NCBI RefSeq assembly: GCF_019739195.1
Contig: NZ_JAHHDS010000003.1
Location: 1,364,001 to 1,428,000, forward strand
Direction of reading: 5' to 3'
DNA from: Microcella sp.
GTDB taxonomy: Bacteria; Actinomycetota; Actinomycetes; Actinomycetales; Microbacteriaceae
DNA length: 64,000 nucleotides
Positions 44,356-53,302 of the stretch are shown piece after piece (the first letter of the stretch is position 1; every line of letters starts with the position of its first letter). The notes below the pieces were generated by a model. That model did not search any database. It was given only the letters and a program-made list of their open reading frames with translations, and was not told the origin of the DNA. The translations under genes were made by a program, and so were the position numbers.

Positions 44356-45555
44356 ATGATCATCGATTCCGTCGACTTCTTCTACGCATCGATGCCCGAG
44401 GTCACCCTCGAGGCCGATGGCAGTCAGGATGCGCTCCTTGTCCGAGTGGTCGCTGATGGTCACGTCGGCTGGGGCGAGTGCGAAGCATCGCCGCTCACCT
44501 CCATCGCGGCATTCGTGGCTCCGCGCTCTCACGGCGTGTGTCAACCCGTCGCCGCCTCAGTGCTGGGCGAGACGCTCGACGGCCCCGACGACATCGACCG
44601 CATCTCGCGCAACGTCGGCCGCAACAGCCTCGACCTGCTGCAGGCGGGTCACACCTGGTCGGGCATCGAGATCGCGCTGTGGGATCTGCTCGGCAAGGTG
44701 CGCGGCGAGCCCGTGTGGAAGCTGCTCGGCTACACCGAGAACCACGCCAAGCTGCCCTACGCCTCGATGCTCATGGGTGACACCCCGCAAGAGACTCTCG
44801 ACCGGGCGCGCCTCGCCCGCAGCAACGGCTTCCGCGCCGTGAAGTTCGGTTGGGGTAGCTACGGCACCGGTTCTGCTGCCGACGACGCCGACCACGTCGC
44901 CGCCGCCCGCGAGGGTCTCGGCGACGACGCGCAGCTGCTCATCGATGCCGGCCAGATCTGGGGCGACGATGTCGACGCCGCGATCGCCCGGCTCGAAGCG
45001 CTCGAGAACGCTCGCGCGACGTGGCTCGAAGAGCCCTTCGTTCCGCACGCCTTCGTGGCGCACGCCGCCCTCGCATCCCGCGCCCGCAGCGTCGGCATCG
45101 CTGGCGGCGAAGGCGCCCACACGGTGCACATGGCCACGAACCTCATCGACTACGGCGGAGTGCGCTTCATTCAGGTCGACGCCGCGCGCATCGGCGGCAT
45201 CGGCCCCTCGAAGGCCGTCGCCGAGCACGCCGTGCGCCATGGCGTCACCTACGTCAACCACACCTTCACCTCGCACCTCGCACTCTCGGCGTCGATGCAG
45301 CCCTTCGCCGGTCTCGCCGACCACCGCATCTGCGAATACCCCGTCGAGCCCAAGCCCGTGGCCCTCGCGATTTCGAGCAACCACATCCTGCTCGACGCCA
45401 ACGGCGAGGTGCGCGCCCCCGATGCGCCCGGCCTCGGCATCGAGGTCGACCTCGCCGGCCTCGTGCCCTACCTGCGGCACGTCGAGATCTCGATCGACCA
45501 CGAGCGCGTCTACACGAGCCCCGAGGTGCCGCATAAGGTGAGTGCAGTCGTCTAG
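44356..45555 (+). CDS. Enolase-superfamily sugar-acid dehydratase (mandelate racemase subgroup)
   Basis: 399 residues from the ATG at 44356. An N-terminal capping domain and a TIM barrel with metal ligands Asp197 (LLIDAG), Glu226 (WLEEP) and Glu252 (IAGGEG), and a His-Asp dyad (His302 in VNHTF, Asp275 in IQVDAARIGG). The second-strand motif reads AVKFGWG: Lys163 is present but the usual second Lys of KxK is Gly165. L-rhamnonate dehydratase also departs from KxK in this region, so a 6-deoxy sugar acid or similar substrate is plausible. It would convert a sugar acid to a 2-keto-3-deoxy acid. First gene of a five-gene operon with SDR and lactonase. Confidence 0.9.
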   Translation: MIIDSVDFFYASMPEVTLEADGSQDALLVRVVADGHVGWGECEASPLTSIAAFVAPRSHGVCQPVAASVLGETLDGPDDIDRISRNVGRNSLDLLQAGHTWSGIEIALWDLLGKVRGEPVWKLLGYTENHAKLPYASMLMGDTPQETLDRARLARSNGFRAVKFGWGSYGTGSAADDADHVAAAREGLGDDAQLLIDAGQIWGDDVDAAIARLEALENARATWLEEPFVPHAFVAHAALASRARSVGIAGGEGAHTVHMATNLIDYGGVRFIQVDAARIGGIGPSKAVAEHAVRHGVTYVNHTFTSHLALSASMQPFAGLADHRICEYPVEPKPVALAISSNHILLDANGEVRAPDAPGLGIEVDLAGLVPYLRHVEISIDHERVYTSPEVPHKVSAVV

Positions 45556-45573
45556 GCACAAGGAGGCTGGCGT

Positions 45574-46341
45574 ATGGCAGAGATCGCCAGTGATGTCGAT
45601 CGTGGAGCGGGGTATGCGATGCGCGGCCTGCAGGGTCGCGTCATCGACGGCGTCGGTCGGCAGATCATCGGCGGCCAGTACGCGCCCGGCGACCTGCTGC
45701 CGAAAGAGGCCGAGCTCACCGAGCAGTTCGGCGTCTCGCGCACCTCGGTGCGGGAAGGCATGCGCGTGCTGGCCGCCAAGGGCCTCGTCGACATCCGTCA
45801 GAAGATCGGCACCAAGGTTCGCCAGCCCGAGAACTGGAACGTCTTCGACAGCGACATCTTGCGCTGGCACAGCGAGGTCGGTCTCGGCGATGAGATCATG
45901 CGCAACCTCGTCGAGGTGCGGCAGATCATGGAGCCCGCAGCTGCCCGACTCGCGGCGGGGCGGGCGTCAATGGACGACCTGCGGCGCATGGACGATGCTC
46001 TCGCCGCGATGGTCTCATCCGCGACCGATCGCGAAGGCTACGCGCACGCCGACGTCGAGTTCCACCTCGCGGTCTACGCCGCCTCCCACAACGTTCTGTT
46101 GCGGCAGTTCGGCAGCGTCGTCGCCGACTTCATGTACGCCACGTTCAACGTGCAGCAGGCCACCGCTGCCGACGACGATGTGTTCCTCGAAGATGCCGCG
46201 ACGCACGCCGCAGTGTTCGAGGCAATCAACCGCGGCAACGGCGAGAAGGCGGCCGAGGCGATGCTGCACGTCGTGCTCGACGGCAAGAACGCGCTCATCA
46301 AGGCCCTCAGCGACCAGCGCGATGTCGCGTCGTCGGGCTGA
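45574..46341 (+). CDS. GntR/FCD transcriptional regulator, probable regulator of the glycan island
   Basis: 255 residues with an ACAAGGAGG ribosome-binding site. Winged helix (GGQYAPGDLLPKEAELTEQF, then GVSRTSVREGMRVLAAKGLV near 50-69) and an FCD effector domain ([47 protein letters not shown]). DgoR and similar relatives respond to sugar acids or their 2-keto-3-deoxy products. Placed between dehydratase and mutarotase genes in the operon carrying site D, it is the natural candidate to bind the TATGATnTAA element at four promoters. Confidence 0.92.
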   Translation: MAEIASDVDRGAGYAMRGLQGRVIDGVGRQIIGGQYAPGDLLPKEAELTEQFGVSRTSVREGMRVLAAKGLVDIRQKIGTKVRQPENWNVFDSDILRWHSEVGLGDEIMRNLVEVRQIMEPAAARLAAGRASMDDLRRMDDALAAMVSSATDREGYAHADVEFHLAVYAASHNVLLRQFGSVVADFMYATFNVQQATAADDDVFLEDAATHAAVFEAINRGNGEKAAEAMLHVVLDGKNALIKALSDQRDVASSG

Positions 46342-46353
46342 CACCCCGAAGGC

Positions 46354-47295
46354 ATGGGGATGACTGCTCAGCCGGCCGTGCGCCTCGATCGCGGCGGCAT
46401 CAGTGCGATCGTGCTGCCCGACGAGGGCGGCGTGCTCGCCGAGTTGCTCGTGCACGGCCGGCCCGTGCTCGCTGCCACGCCCTGGGCCTCGACGGTCGCA
46501 CCGTCGCCGCGCCCCGCCCTGGATGAAGCCGCCTGGGTCGAGCGCTGGCGGGGCGGATGGCAGCTGTGCTTTCCGACCGCTGGGCAGCCGAACCCGTCGG
46601 CCGCTGTCGCCGAGGGATTTCACGGGGCGGCATCGCAAGCGCCGTGGCTCGAGGTGGCCCGCACCGCCGACACCGTCGCGCTCGGCTGGACCGACCTCGA
46701 CGGCCTGAGTGCCGAGCGCCTCTGGCGGCTTACCGACGACGGCATCGCGGTCGCCACCCGCGCGCACAACGCGGGGCCCGAGTCGCGCGTGCTCGTCATC
46801 GCCGAGCACCTCATCCTGGGCGGCGACGTGCTCGCCGGCCCGCTCTCGCTCGACGTGCCACCGACCACACTGCTGCGGCCGCTCGACTACGCCGGGCTGC
46901 CCGAAGGCTCGCCCGTGATGTGGCCGGGCGATCCGGCGGAGCACTGGAACACCTTCGACCGAACGACCCCGGCCCGCGTCACGGGTCTCATGGGGGTGCA
47001 CCCCCAGCGCATCGGCGCGCGCGGCGAGCACGTCGAGGTGCTCGTCGAGTGGCAGGGCTCGGCCCTGCCCCACGCGCTGCTGTGGCAAGAGCTCGGAGTC
47101 TCGACCGAGCACCCCTGGAACGGGCAGGTGCAGGCCCTGGGCATCGAGCCGACGTCGACGCCGCACGGCGCGGGCACCTCGCTCGACTCGTCGCTCGTGC
47201 GGCTCGCCCCGGGCGGCACGCTCGAGTGGGGCGTCTCGCTCGGCGTGCGGTGGGCATCCGCCGCCGATCACTCATCGATCACGGAGGAATCATGA
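46354..47295 (+). CDS. Aldose 1-epimerase-like protein (galactose mutarotase fold)
   Basis: 313 residues. A galactose-mutarotase-like beta-sandwich: ISAIVLPDEGGVLAELLVHG near 17-36, GGWQLCFPTAGQPNPS near 67-82, AEGFHGAASQAPWLE near 86-100 with the expected HG(x)A segment, TRAHNAGPESRVLVIAEHLI and ALLWQELGVSTEHPWNGQVQ. The family interconverts sugar anomers, useful before a sugar dehydrogenase. It is distant from true GalM, so the sugar is unknown. ATGA overlap with the SDR gene. Confidence 0.85.
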   Translation: MGMTAQPAVRLDRGGISAIVLPDEGGVLAELLVHGRPVLAATPWASTVAPSPRPALDEAAWVERWRGGWQLCFPTAGQPNPSAAVAEGFHGAASQAPWLEVARTADTVALGWTDLDGLSAERLWRLTDDGIAVATRAHNAGPESRVLVIAEHLILGGDVLAGPLSLDVPPTTLLRPLDYAGLPEGSPVMWPGDPAEHWNTFDRTTPARVTGLMGVHPQRIGARGEHVEVLVEWQGSALPHALLWQELGVSTEHPWNGQVQALGIEPTSTPHGAGTSLDSSLVRLAPGGTLEWGVSLGVRWASAADHSSITEES

Positions 47296-48014
47296 CCGCA
47301 CTGCGCACCATCGTCACCGGTTCGGCCAATGGCATCGGGGCTGCGATCGCCGACCGGCTGCGAGCACGCGGCGACCGTGTCGTCGGCCTCGACCGCGAAG
47401 AGGGCCAGGATGTCGTGCTCACCGACCTGGCCGACCCCGAGGCTCGCGCGCATGGCGTCGCGACCGCGATCGAGCGGCTCGGCGGCGTCGACGTTCTCGT
47501 CACCGTCGCGGGCATCTTTCGGCAGGGCTCGATTCACGACAGCGGCTTCGACGACTGGCGGGCGGTGTGGGCGGTGAATCTGGATGCTCCGCTCGACCTC
47601 ATGCGTATGCTCACGCCCGGCATGGTCGAGCAGGGGTTCGGTCGCATCGTGACCATCACGAGCGTGCATGCTCGGCAGGCTCAGCCCGGGTGCCTCGCCT
47701 ACGACGTCTCGAAGGCGGGGCTCGAAGCAGCGACGCGCTCGGCCGCACTCGACCTCGCGCCGCACGGGGTGCTCGCCAACGCCGTCGCCCCGGGCTTCGT
47801 GCGCACGCGCATGAGCCTGCTGCCCGACGGCACCGACGAGACCGACACCGATGCATTCCGTCAGCAGTATGTGGCGAGCGGCAAGCTGCCGCTCGGTCGC
47901 GCCTCGCTGCCAGGTGAGATCGCGCCCGCCGTCGAGTTCCTCTCGGCGCGCGAGAACACCTACATCACCGGCCAGGTGCTGACCGTCGACGGCGGTCTCA
48001 CCATGACGTTCTAG
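47292..48014 (+). CDS. Short-chain dehydrogenase/reductase, probable sugar 1-dehydrogenase
   Basis: 240 residues from the ATG at 47292 (after GGAGGA, ATGA overlap); the frame runs far upstream only as an out-of-phase reading of the mutarotase gene. TGSANGIG near 9-16, catalytic Ser124, Tyr137 and Lys141 (AYDVSK), and a C-terminal VDGGLTM. Between a mutarotase and a lactonase gene it is well placed to oxidise an aldose such as L-fucose, L-rhamnose or D-galactose to its lactone. Confidence 0.9.
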   Translation: MTALRTIVTGSANGIGAAIADRLRARGDRVVGLDREEGQDVVLTDLADPEARAHGVATAIERLGGVDVLVTVAGIFRQGSIHDSGFDDWRAVWAVNLDAPLDLMRMLTPGMVEQGFGRIVTITSVHARQAQPGCLAYDVSKAGLEAATRSAALDLAPHGVLANAVAPGFVRTRMSLLPDGTDETDTDAFRQQYVASGKLPLGRASLPGEIAPAVEFLSARENTYITGQVLTVDGGLTMTF

Positions 48015-48023
48015 GGGCGTGCG

Positions 48024-48863
48024 ATGACGATGCTCGAGGGCCTGGGTTTTCCCGAAGCGCTGCGCTGGCGCGACGGTGCGCTGTGGTTCAGCGACATGTT
48101 TCGGTCGCGCGTCATGCGGTGGGTGCCGGGGGCTCAGGCCGAGACGGTGCTCGACCTCTCAGACGACGGGCCGACCGTGCCCGGCGGGCTCGGTTGGCTG
48201 CCCGACGGTTCGCTGCTCGTCGTCGACTGCGAGCAGCGCCGCGTGCTGCGGGTGCACGACGGCGCGGTCACGGTGCACGCGGACCTCGCCGACCTCATGA
48301 CGCATTCCGCGAACGACATGCACGTCGATCCCGACGGCACGGCCTGGGTAGGCGGCTACGGTTTCGACCCCGAGCATGACGAGCCCGTGCCCTCGCCGCT
48401 CGTGCGGGTGGGCGCCGACGGGGAGGCCTCGGCCACAGCATCCGCCTTCGTCTTTCCGAACGGATGCGAGCGCGACGCGAGGGGCGCGCTCCTCGTCGCT
48501 GAAACCTTTGCCGATCGCGTGTCGTCGATGTCACCTGACAACGCGGTCACCCAGCGTGCGAGGTTCGAGCCGGGCAGCGGGCCCGACGGCCTCTCGATCG
48601 CGCCCGACGGCGCGGTGTACGTCGCGCTGGCTTTCGCGGCCGCCCTCGCGCGCCTCGCGCCCCTCGAAGCGGGGCCGGATGCTCCCGCCGAGTTCGTGTA
48701 CCGGGCCGAGCCGATCGCCTCGGGGCCGGGGGCCGGCCCGCTCGGCGTCTACGACTGCGCCGTGCACCCCGACGGCCGCCGCATCGCCGTCGCCATGGCG
48801 AGTCTCGACGAGGCACTGGCCGAGCGCGTCGACACCGGCCGCATCGTCGTACTCGAGTTGTAG
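48024..48863 (+). CDS. SMP-30/gluconolactonase family lactonase
   Basis: 279 residues. Six-bladed propeller lactonase: EGLGFPEALRWRDGALWFSD near 5-24 with the metal Glu, GGLGWLPDGSLLVVDCEQRR, SANDMHVDPDGTAWVGGYGF (metal Asn), FPNGCERDARGALLVAETF (conserved Asn) and GPDGLSIAPDGAVYVAL (metal Asp). It would hydrolyse the aldonolactone made by the preceding SDR. It ends the dehydratase operon. Confidence 0.9.
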   Translation: MTMLEGLGFPEALRWRDGALWFSDMFRSRVMRWVPGAQAETVLDLSDDGPTVPGGLGWLPDGSLLVVDCEQRRVLRVHDGAVTVHADLADLMTHSANDMHVDPDGTAWVGGYGFDPEHDEPVPSPLVRVGADGEASATASAFVFPNGCERDARGALLVAETFADRVSSMSPDNAVTQRARFEPGSGPDGLSIAPDGAVYVALAFAAALARLAPLEAGPDAPAEFVYRAEPIASGPGAGPLGVYDCAVHPDGRRIAVAMASLDEALAERVDTGRIVVLEL

Positions 48864-48873
48864 CATCCTCCCC

Positions 48874-49854
48874 ATGGCATTCATCGAAGCCGAAGGGCTC
48901 GTCAAGACCTATTCGCCGAAGGGGGCGCCCGTCGTGCGCGCGCTCGACGGCCTCGACCTCCAGGTGCCGCAGGGCACCGTCACCGCACTGCTCGGCCCCA
49001 ACGGTGCCGGCAAGACCACGACCGTCAAAGTGCTCACGACGCTCATTCAACCCGACTCGGGCCGCGCCGTCATCGACGGCATCGACGTGCTCAGCGACCC
49101 GCAGTCGATCCGCCGCATGATCGGCGCGAGCGGCCAGTATGCCGCCGTCGACGAGAACCTCACGGGCCTCGAAAACCTCATGATGGTCGGCCGGCTCTAC
49201 CACCTCGGCTCGAAGGTCGCGCGGCAGCGAGCTGCCGAGCTCATCGAGCTCTTCGACCTGACCGAAGCGCAGAACCGACCGGTCAAGGGCTACTCGGGCG
49301 GTATGCGCCGGCGCATCGACCTCGCCGGAGCACTGGTCATCAAGCCGCCCGTACTCTTTCTCGACGAGCCCACGACCGGTCTCGACCCGCGCAGCCGCCT
49401 CGGCCTGTGGGATGTCATCGAGAAGCTCGTCTCCGACGGCACCACGGTGCTGCTCACGACCCAGTACCTCGAAGAAGCCGACCGCCTCGCTGACTCGATC
49501 TCAGTCATCGACAACGGTCAGGTCATCGCGCGCGGCACCGCTGACGAGCTCAAATCGTCAGTCGGCGGCCAGCGCGTCGCCCTGACGGTCGTCGATGAGG
49601 CCGATGGGGATGCTGTGCGCACCCTCCTCGCCTCGCAGGGCACGGGCGAGCCCGTCGTGACGGGCGGCCGCACCTGGGTGGTGCCCGTCGACGACGGCCC
49701 CGCCGCCCTCGCCGCCATCATGAGCGCCGCGGCACGCGACGGCATCGCGCTGCATGACGCGGGCATGCGCCGGCCCACCCTCGACGACGTGTTCCTGCAG
49801 CTGACCGGCCACGTGGCCGACGAGAACGACGAGACCACGGAGAGTGCGGCATGA
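48874..49854 (+). CDS. ABC-2 type exporter ATP-binding protein (DrrA-like)
   Basis: 326 residues from the ATG at 48874. Walker A GPNGAGKTTTV near 39-49, signature YSGGMRRRIDLAGAL near 140-154, Walker B VLFLDEPTTGLDP near 160-172, then a C-terminal DrrA-type domain (GMRRPTLDDVFLQLTGH). TAGCAT ends 7 nt before the ATG (it overlaps the preceding stop codon), so the mRNA may be leaderless. With the following permease it forms an antibiotic- or lipid-type exporter; substrate unknown. Confidence 0.92.
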   Translation: MAFIEAEGLVKTYSPKGAPVVRALDGLDLQVPQGTVTALLGPNGAGKTTTVKVLTTLIQPDSGRAVIDGIDVLSDPQSIRRMIGASGQYAAVDENLTGLENLMMVGRLYHLGSKVARQRAAELIELFDLTEAQNRPVKGYSGGMRRRIDLAGALVIKPPVLFLDEPTTGLDPRSRLGLWDVIEKLVSDGTTVLLTTQYLEEADRLADSISVIDNGQVIARGTADELKSSVGGQRVALTVVDEADGDAVRTLLASQGTGEPVVTGGRTWVVPVDDGPAALAAIMSAAARDGIALHDAGMRRPTLDDVFLQLTGHVADENDETTESAA

Positions 49855-50732
49855 GCACTGAGTCCACGAAGAGCGCGATCACGAGAGCGGCGGCCTCGAC
49901 GTCGGCGCCCGGCACGCTGCAGCCGCTGCCCGGCAGCCCGATCTCCCGGTTCGTGAGCGACGGGTGGGTGACGACGTGGCGCAACCTGATGAAGATCATC
50001 CGCGTGCCCGAGATCCTGCTGTTCAGCCTCATTCAGCCGATCATGTTCGTGCTGCTGTTCACCTATGTGTTCGGTGCCGCCATCGACATTCCGGGCGACG
50101 GGTACACGTCGTTCTTGATGGCGGGCATCTTCGCGCAGACGGTCGTGTTCGGCTCGACCTATTCGGGCTCGGCCATGGCGCAAGACCTCAAAGACGGCAT
50201 CATCGACCGATTCCGCACGTTGCCGATGAACGGCGCGGCCGTGCTCGTCGGGCGCACCAACGGCGACCTCGTCATCAACGCGCTCTCGATGATCGTCATG
50301 ATGCTCACCGGCCTCGCGGTCGGCTGGCGCGTCAACTCGTCGCCGCTCGAGTTCTTGGCCGGCGTTGCGCTGCTGTTGCTCTTCGCCTACGCGTTCTCGT
50401 GGGTCATGGCGTTTCTCGGCATGGCGGTCAAGAGCCCCGAGATCATCAATAACGCCTCGTTCTTGATCCTCTTTCCGTTGACGTTCATCTCGAACGCGTT
50501 CGTACCGAGTGAGAACCTGCCCACGCCGCTGCGCATCTTCGCCGAGTGGAACCCGGTGTCGTCGCTCGTGCAGTCGGCCCGCGAGCTCTTCGGCAACGTG
50601 CCTCCCGGCACGCCCGTCGGCGACGCCTGGACGGCGCAGAACCCCATCGCCACGGTGCTCATCGGTGTGGTCGTGCTGCTGATCGTCTTCGTGCCGCTGT
50701 CGATCCGCAAGTTCGCGTCGCTCTCGCGCTAG
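49851..50732 (+). CDS. ABC-2 type exporter permease (DrrB-like)
   Basis: 293 residues, ATGA overlap with the ATPase. A polar N-terminus of about 40 residues, then six hydrophobic segments (near 62-82, 90-115, 137-160, 165-195, 200-220 and 260-285). The ABC2_membrane core shows LMAGIFAQTVVFGSTYSGSA and SFLILFPLTFISNAFVPSEN (near 200-219). Partner of the preceding ATPase. Confidence 0.93.
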   Translation: MSTESTKSAITRAAASTSAPGTLQPLPGSPISRFVSDGWVTTWRNLMKIIRVPEILLFSLIQPIMFVLLFTYVFGAAIDIPGDGYTSFLMAGIFAQTVVFGSTYSGSAMAQDLKDGIIDRFRTLPMNGAAVLVGRTNGDLVINALSMIVMMLTGLAVGWRVNSSPLEFLAGVALLLLFAYAFSWVMAFLGMAVKSPEIINNASFLILFPLTFISNAFVPSENLPTPLRIFAEWNPVSSLVQSARELFGNVPPGTPVGDAWTAQNPIATVLIGVVVLLIVFVPLSIRKFASLSR

Positions 50733-50745
50733 CGCGGCCCGTTCT

Positions 50746-50814
50746 GGCCCAGATCTGGGGCAAAAGGGCGCAACGTACGCGGAGTTGCGCCGATATGGCC
50801 CAGATCTGGGGCAC
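50746..50814. repeat. Paired 18-bp direct repeats flanking a hairpin
   Basis: TGGCCCAGATCTGGGGCA occurs at 50746-50763 and 50797-50814; each copy contains CCCAGATCTGGG, itself a palindrome. Between them GGCGCAAC (50768-50775) pairs with GTTGCGCC (50785-50792). The whole lies between the convergent exporter and kynU genes and is probably a terminator or a mobile palindromic repeat. Confidence 0.75.
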
Positions 50815-50829
50815 ATCGGCGCTGGGTGC

Positions 50830-52047
50830 CTAGCCCAGCGCCTCTGACAGGGCGCGGATGCCTCGCTCGACCTCGGCGAAGCTGGTGCTGAGCGGCGAGA
50901 GGCCGATGCGCACGCCGCTCGGGTGCCGGAAGTCAGGGATGACTCCCTGCGCCCAGAGCCGCTCGACAGCAATCGCCGAGTTCGGGTGGTCGAGCGTCAG
51001 GTGGCTGCCGCGGCGGGCCGAGTCGCGCGGCGTGCTCACGGTCGCTGCCGGGATGAGCACCTCGACGAGCTCGATCGCATAGGTCGTGAGCGCGATCGAC
51101 TTCTCTCGAATCGCCGTGATACCCGCACTCTCGATGAGCTGCACCATCTGCTCGAGGGCCACCATGTTGAGAATCGGTGGGGTGCCGCTCACGAGCGACG
51201 CGACTCCCTGCGCTGGCGAGTAGCCCTCGGTCATCGAGAACGGTGCGGCCGCTCCGAGCCAGCCGGGAATCGGGTTGCGCAGCGTGTCGTGGTGCCGCGC
51301 GGCGACGTAGGCCCAGGCCGGTGCGCCGGGGCCTCCGTTGAGGTACTTGTACGAGCAGCCCACGGCATAGTCGACGCCCCACGCATCCAGCTCGAGCGGC
51401 ACAGATCCGACGGCGTGCGAGCAATCCCAGATCATGAGCGCGCCCGCGGCCTGCACCGTCGCCGTGACCGCGGGCATGTCGGCCCACCACGAACTGCGGT
51501 AGGCGACGCCGCTGAACAGCGCGGCGATGGTGCGCGGGCCCACACTCGCGGCAGCGAGCTCGGGGGTGATGCCGGCGTCGAGCGGAGCATCCACCCACCG
51601 CACCGTCAGTCCGTGATCGTCAGCGAGCCTCTCAAGAATGAAGCGATCGGTCGGAAACTCGTCGCTCAGCATGACGAGCTCGTCGCGGTCGGGCCGCGCG
51701 GCGATCGCGGCGCGCAGCAGCTTGAAGATGAGCACGCTCGTCGAGTCGGCGACGATCGTCTGACCGGATGCTGCGCCGAGGCACGCCGCCCCGACGCGGT
51801 CTCCGAGCTCAGCTGGACGGGTGAGCCACAGCTCGTCCCAGCCGCGGATGAGCCGCCCGGCCCACTGCGTGCGCACGAAGGCGTCGAGGGCGGCGGGCAC
51901 GCTCGCCACCGGGCGCCCGAGCGAGTTGCCGTCGAGGTAGGCGACGAGGTCGTCGCCCGGCACGAAGTGCGCGGTGTACACGGCGAGCGGGTCGGCGGCG
52001 TCGAGCACGGCAGCGCGGGCGCCCAGTTCGGCGGGGTTCGCAGTCAT
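50830..52047 (-). CDS. kynU: Kynureninase
   Basis: 405 residues. A PLP-dependent fold-type I enzyme with the kynureninase hallmarks YLDGNSLGRPV near 38-48, DEFPTDRFI near 129-137, the PLP-contact WDCSHAVG near 207-214 and the Schiff-base Lys234 in CSYKYLNGGPGAP. It cleaves kynurenine or 3-hydroxykynurenine to anthranilate or 3-hydroxyanthranilate and alanine. TAGGCT lies 6 nt before the ATG on the - strand (probably leaderless). No other tryptophan-catabolism genes are adjacent, so its pathway partners are elsewhere. Confidence 0.94.
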   Translation of the reverse strand: MTANPAELGARAAVLDAADPLAVYTAHFVPGDDLVAYLDGNSLGRPVASVPAALDAFVRTQWAGRLIRGWDELWLTRPAELGDRVGAACLGAASGQTIVADSTSVLIFKLLRAAIAARPDRDELVMLSDEFPTDRFILERLADDHGLTVRWVDAPLDAGITPELAAASVGPRTIAALFSGVAYRSSWWADMPAVTATVQAAGALMIWDCSHAVGSVPLELDAWGVDYAVGCSYKYLNGGPGAPAWAYVAARHHDTLRNPIPGWLGAAAPFSMTEGYSPAQGVASLVSGTPPILNMVALEQMVQLIESAGITAIREKSIALTTYAIELVEVLIPAATVSTPRDSARRGSHLTLDHPNSAIAVERLWAQGVIPDFRHPSGVRIGLSPLSTSFAEVERGIRALSEALG

Positions 52048-52086
52048 GCCGCGAGCCTAGCCGCGCCCCGGCATGCCCTGACTTGC

Positions 52087-52126
52087 CAGTTGTTGTCGCT
52101 TCACCGGCAGGTGGCGGCAACAACTG
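52087..52126 (-). terminator. Hairpin between ABC operon and kynU
   Basis: A 13-bp stem (52087-52099 with 52114-52126, one T-G pair) lies downstream of the ABC ATPase gene on the - strand and upstream of kynU. Without a clear U-run it is a possible Rho-assisted or weak terminator. Confidence 0.5.
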
Positions 52127-52165
52127 ACCACTCGCCGACGGGCAGCTCGCCAAGGATGTCGAGGA

Positions 52166-53302
52166 CTACTGCGCGGCGAACGCGAGCCCGGGGCGCTGCA
52201 CCGCGAGGCGCACGTCGTCTCCGACGTCGGGCAGCTCGACCGCGGCCATGCGCAGCTGCACCGAAGGCCCGCTCACGAGGTCGGCCGTGATCATGGCGTC
52301 GTGCCCGGCGTACGAAATGGCCGCGACGCGGGCGTCGGCGCCCGCCGCCGCCTGGGCGAGCAGGTCGGGGCGCGGAACGATCCACTCGGGGCGCAGCATG
52401 AGCCGCACCGAGTCGCCATCGGCCGGGGTGAACCCCACGGCCGACGCCTCGACCGACCCCAGCGCGCACACCACGCGACCGTGCCGCCACTGCCCGGGCA
52501 GTTCGACGACGTCGCCGACGAATGAGGCCACCCAGTCAGAGGCGGGGTGCTGGTAGATCTCTTCGGGCGTGCCGAACTGCGCGAGGCGCCCGTCGTGCAG
52601 CACGGCGACTCGGTCGGCGAGAGTGAGCGCCTCTTCTTGGTCGTGCGTGACGAGCAGAGAGGTCGTGCCCTGCGCGCGCAGCAGTTCGGCGACCTCGCGG
52701 CGCAGGCCCGTGCGCAGCTGGGTGTCGAGGGCGGCGAAGGGTTCGTCAAGCAGCAGCAGATCGGGGCGGGGTGCGAGAGCACGCGCGAGCGCGACACGCT
52801 GCGCCTGCCCGCCCGAGAGCTGGTTGGGGGCGCGGCCGGTGAGGTCGCCGAGGCCGACGAGCGACGCGAGCTCGGCAACGCGTGCCTCGCGCGCTGATCG
52901 TGGCGAGGGGGCGCGGTCACCCTCAGCCGCGCCTTCCACAACTTCGGAAGGGAAGAAACTCGACCGGCTTTGACCGCCGCGACCGCGCGGCACCGCGAAG
53001 CCAATGTTGTCGCCGACCGACAGGTGCGGAAACAACGAGGCCTCTTGCGGCACCCAGCCGATGCCGCGCTTTTCGGGCGCGACGGTGCGGCCGGCGCGCG
53101 AGATCTCACGGTCGCCGATCGTGATGGTGCCCGAGCGCACGGGCAGCAGCCCGGCGATGGCGAGAAGCAGGGTGGTCTTGCCGCAGCCCGAGGGCCCGAG
53201 CACGGCGACGAGCTCACCGCTGCGGATGCTCAGCGAGACGTCGTCGATCGCGAGCGTCGACCCGTGGGTCACACTCACTGCGTCGACGACGAGGTCGCTC
53301 AC
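52166..53302 (-). CDS. Iron(III)-type ABC transporter ATP-binding protein (FbpC-like)
   Basis: 378 residues from the GTG at 53302 (GTGA overlap with the permease stop, AAGGAGGA upstream). Walker A GPSGCGKTTLLL near 35-46, Q-loop PQEASLFPHLS, signature LSGGQAQRVALARAL, Walker B DLLLLDEPFAALD and a C-terminal TOBE domain. The segment after the Q-loop carries roughly 30 extra residues (around GQSRSSFFPSEVVEG, near 112-126) that family members usually lack. This extra part contains the dispersed repeat at 52934-52949. It energises uptake by the permease encoded upstream. Confidence 0.92.
   Translation of the reverse strand: MSDLVVDAVSVTHGSTLAIDDVSLSIRSGELVAVLGPSGCGKTTLLLAIAGLLPVRSGTITIGDREISRAGRTVAPEKRGIGWVPQEASLFPHLSVGDNIGFAVPRGRGGQSRSSFFPSEVVEGAAEGDRAPSPRSAREARVAELASLVGLGDLTGRAPNQLSGGQAQRVALARALAPRPDLLLLDEPFAALDTQLRTGLRREVAELLRAQGTTSLLVTHDQEEALTLADRVAVLHDGRLAQFGTPEEIYQHPASDWVASFVGDVVELPGQWRHGRVVCALGSVEASAVGFTPADGDSVRLMLRPEWIVPRPDLLAQAAAGADARVAAISYAGHDAMITADLVSGPSVQLRMAAVELPDVGDDVRLAVQRPGLAFAAQ
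52934..52949. repeat. Third copy (inverted) of the TTCCGAAGTTGTGGAA repeat, inside a gene
   Basis: TTCCACAACTTCGGAA here is the reverse complement of the core of the paired repeats at 28583-28648. It falls in frame within the ATPase gene, encoding part of an unusual insertion after the Q-loop. Confidence 0.75.

Noticed and set aside
46557-47291. N-terminal extension of the second SDR gene
   Set aside because: It is an out-of-phase reading of the mutarotase gene; the cofactor motif starts 9 residues after the ATG at 47292.
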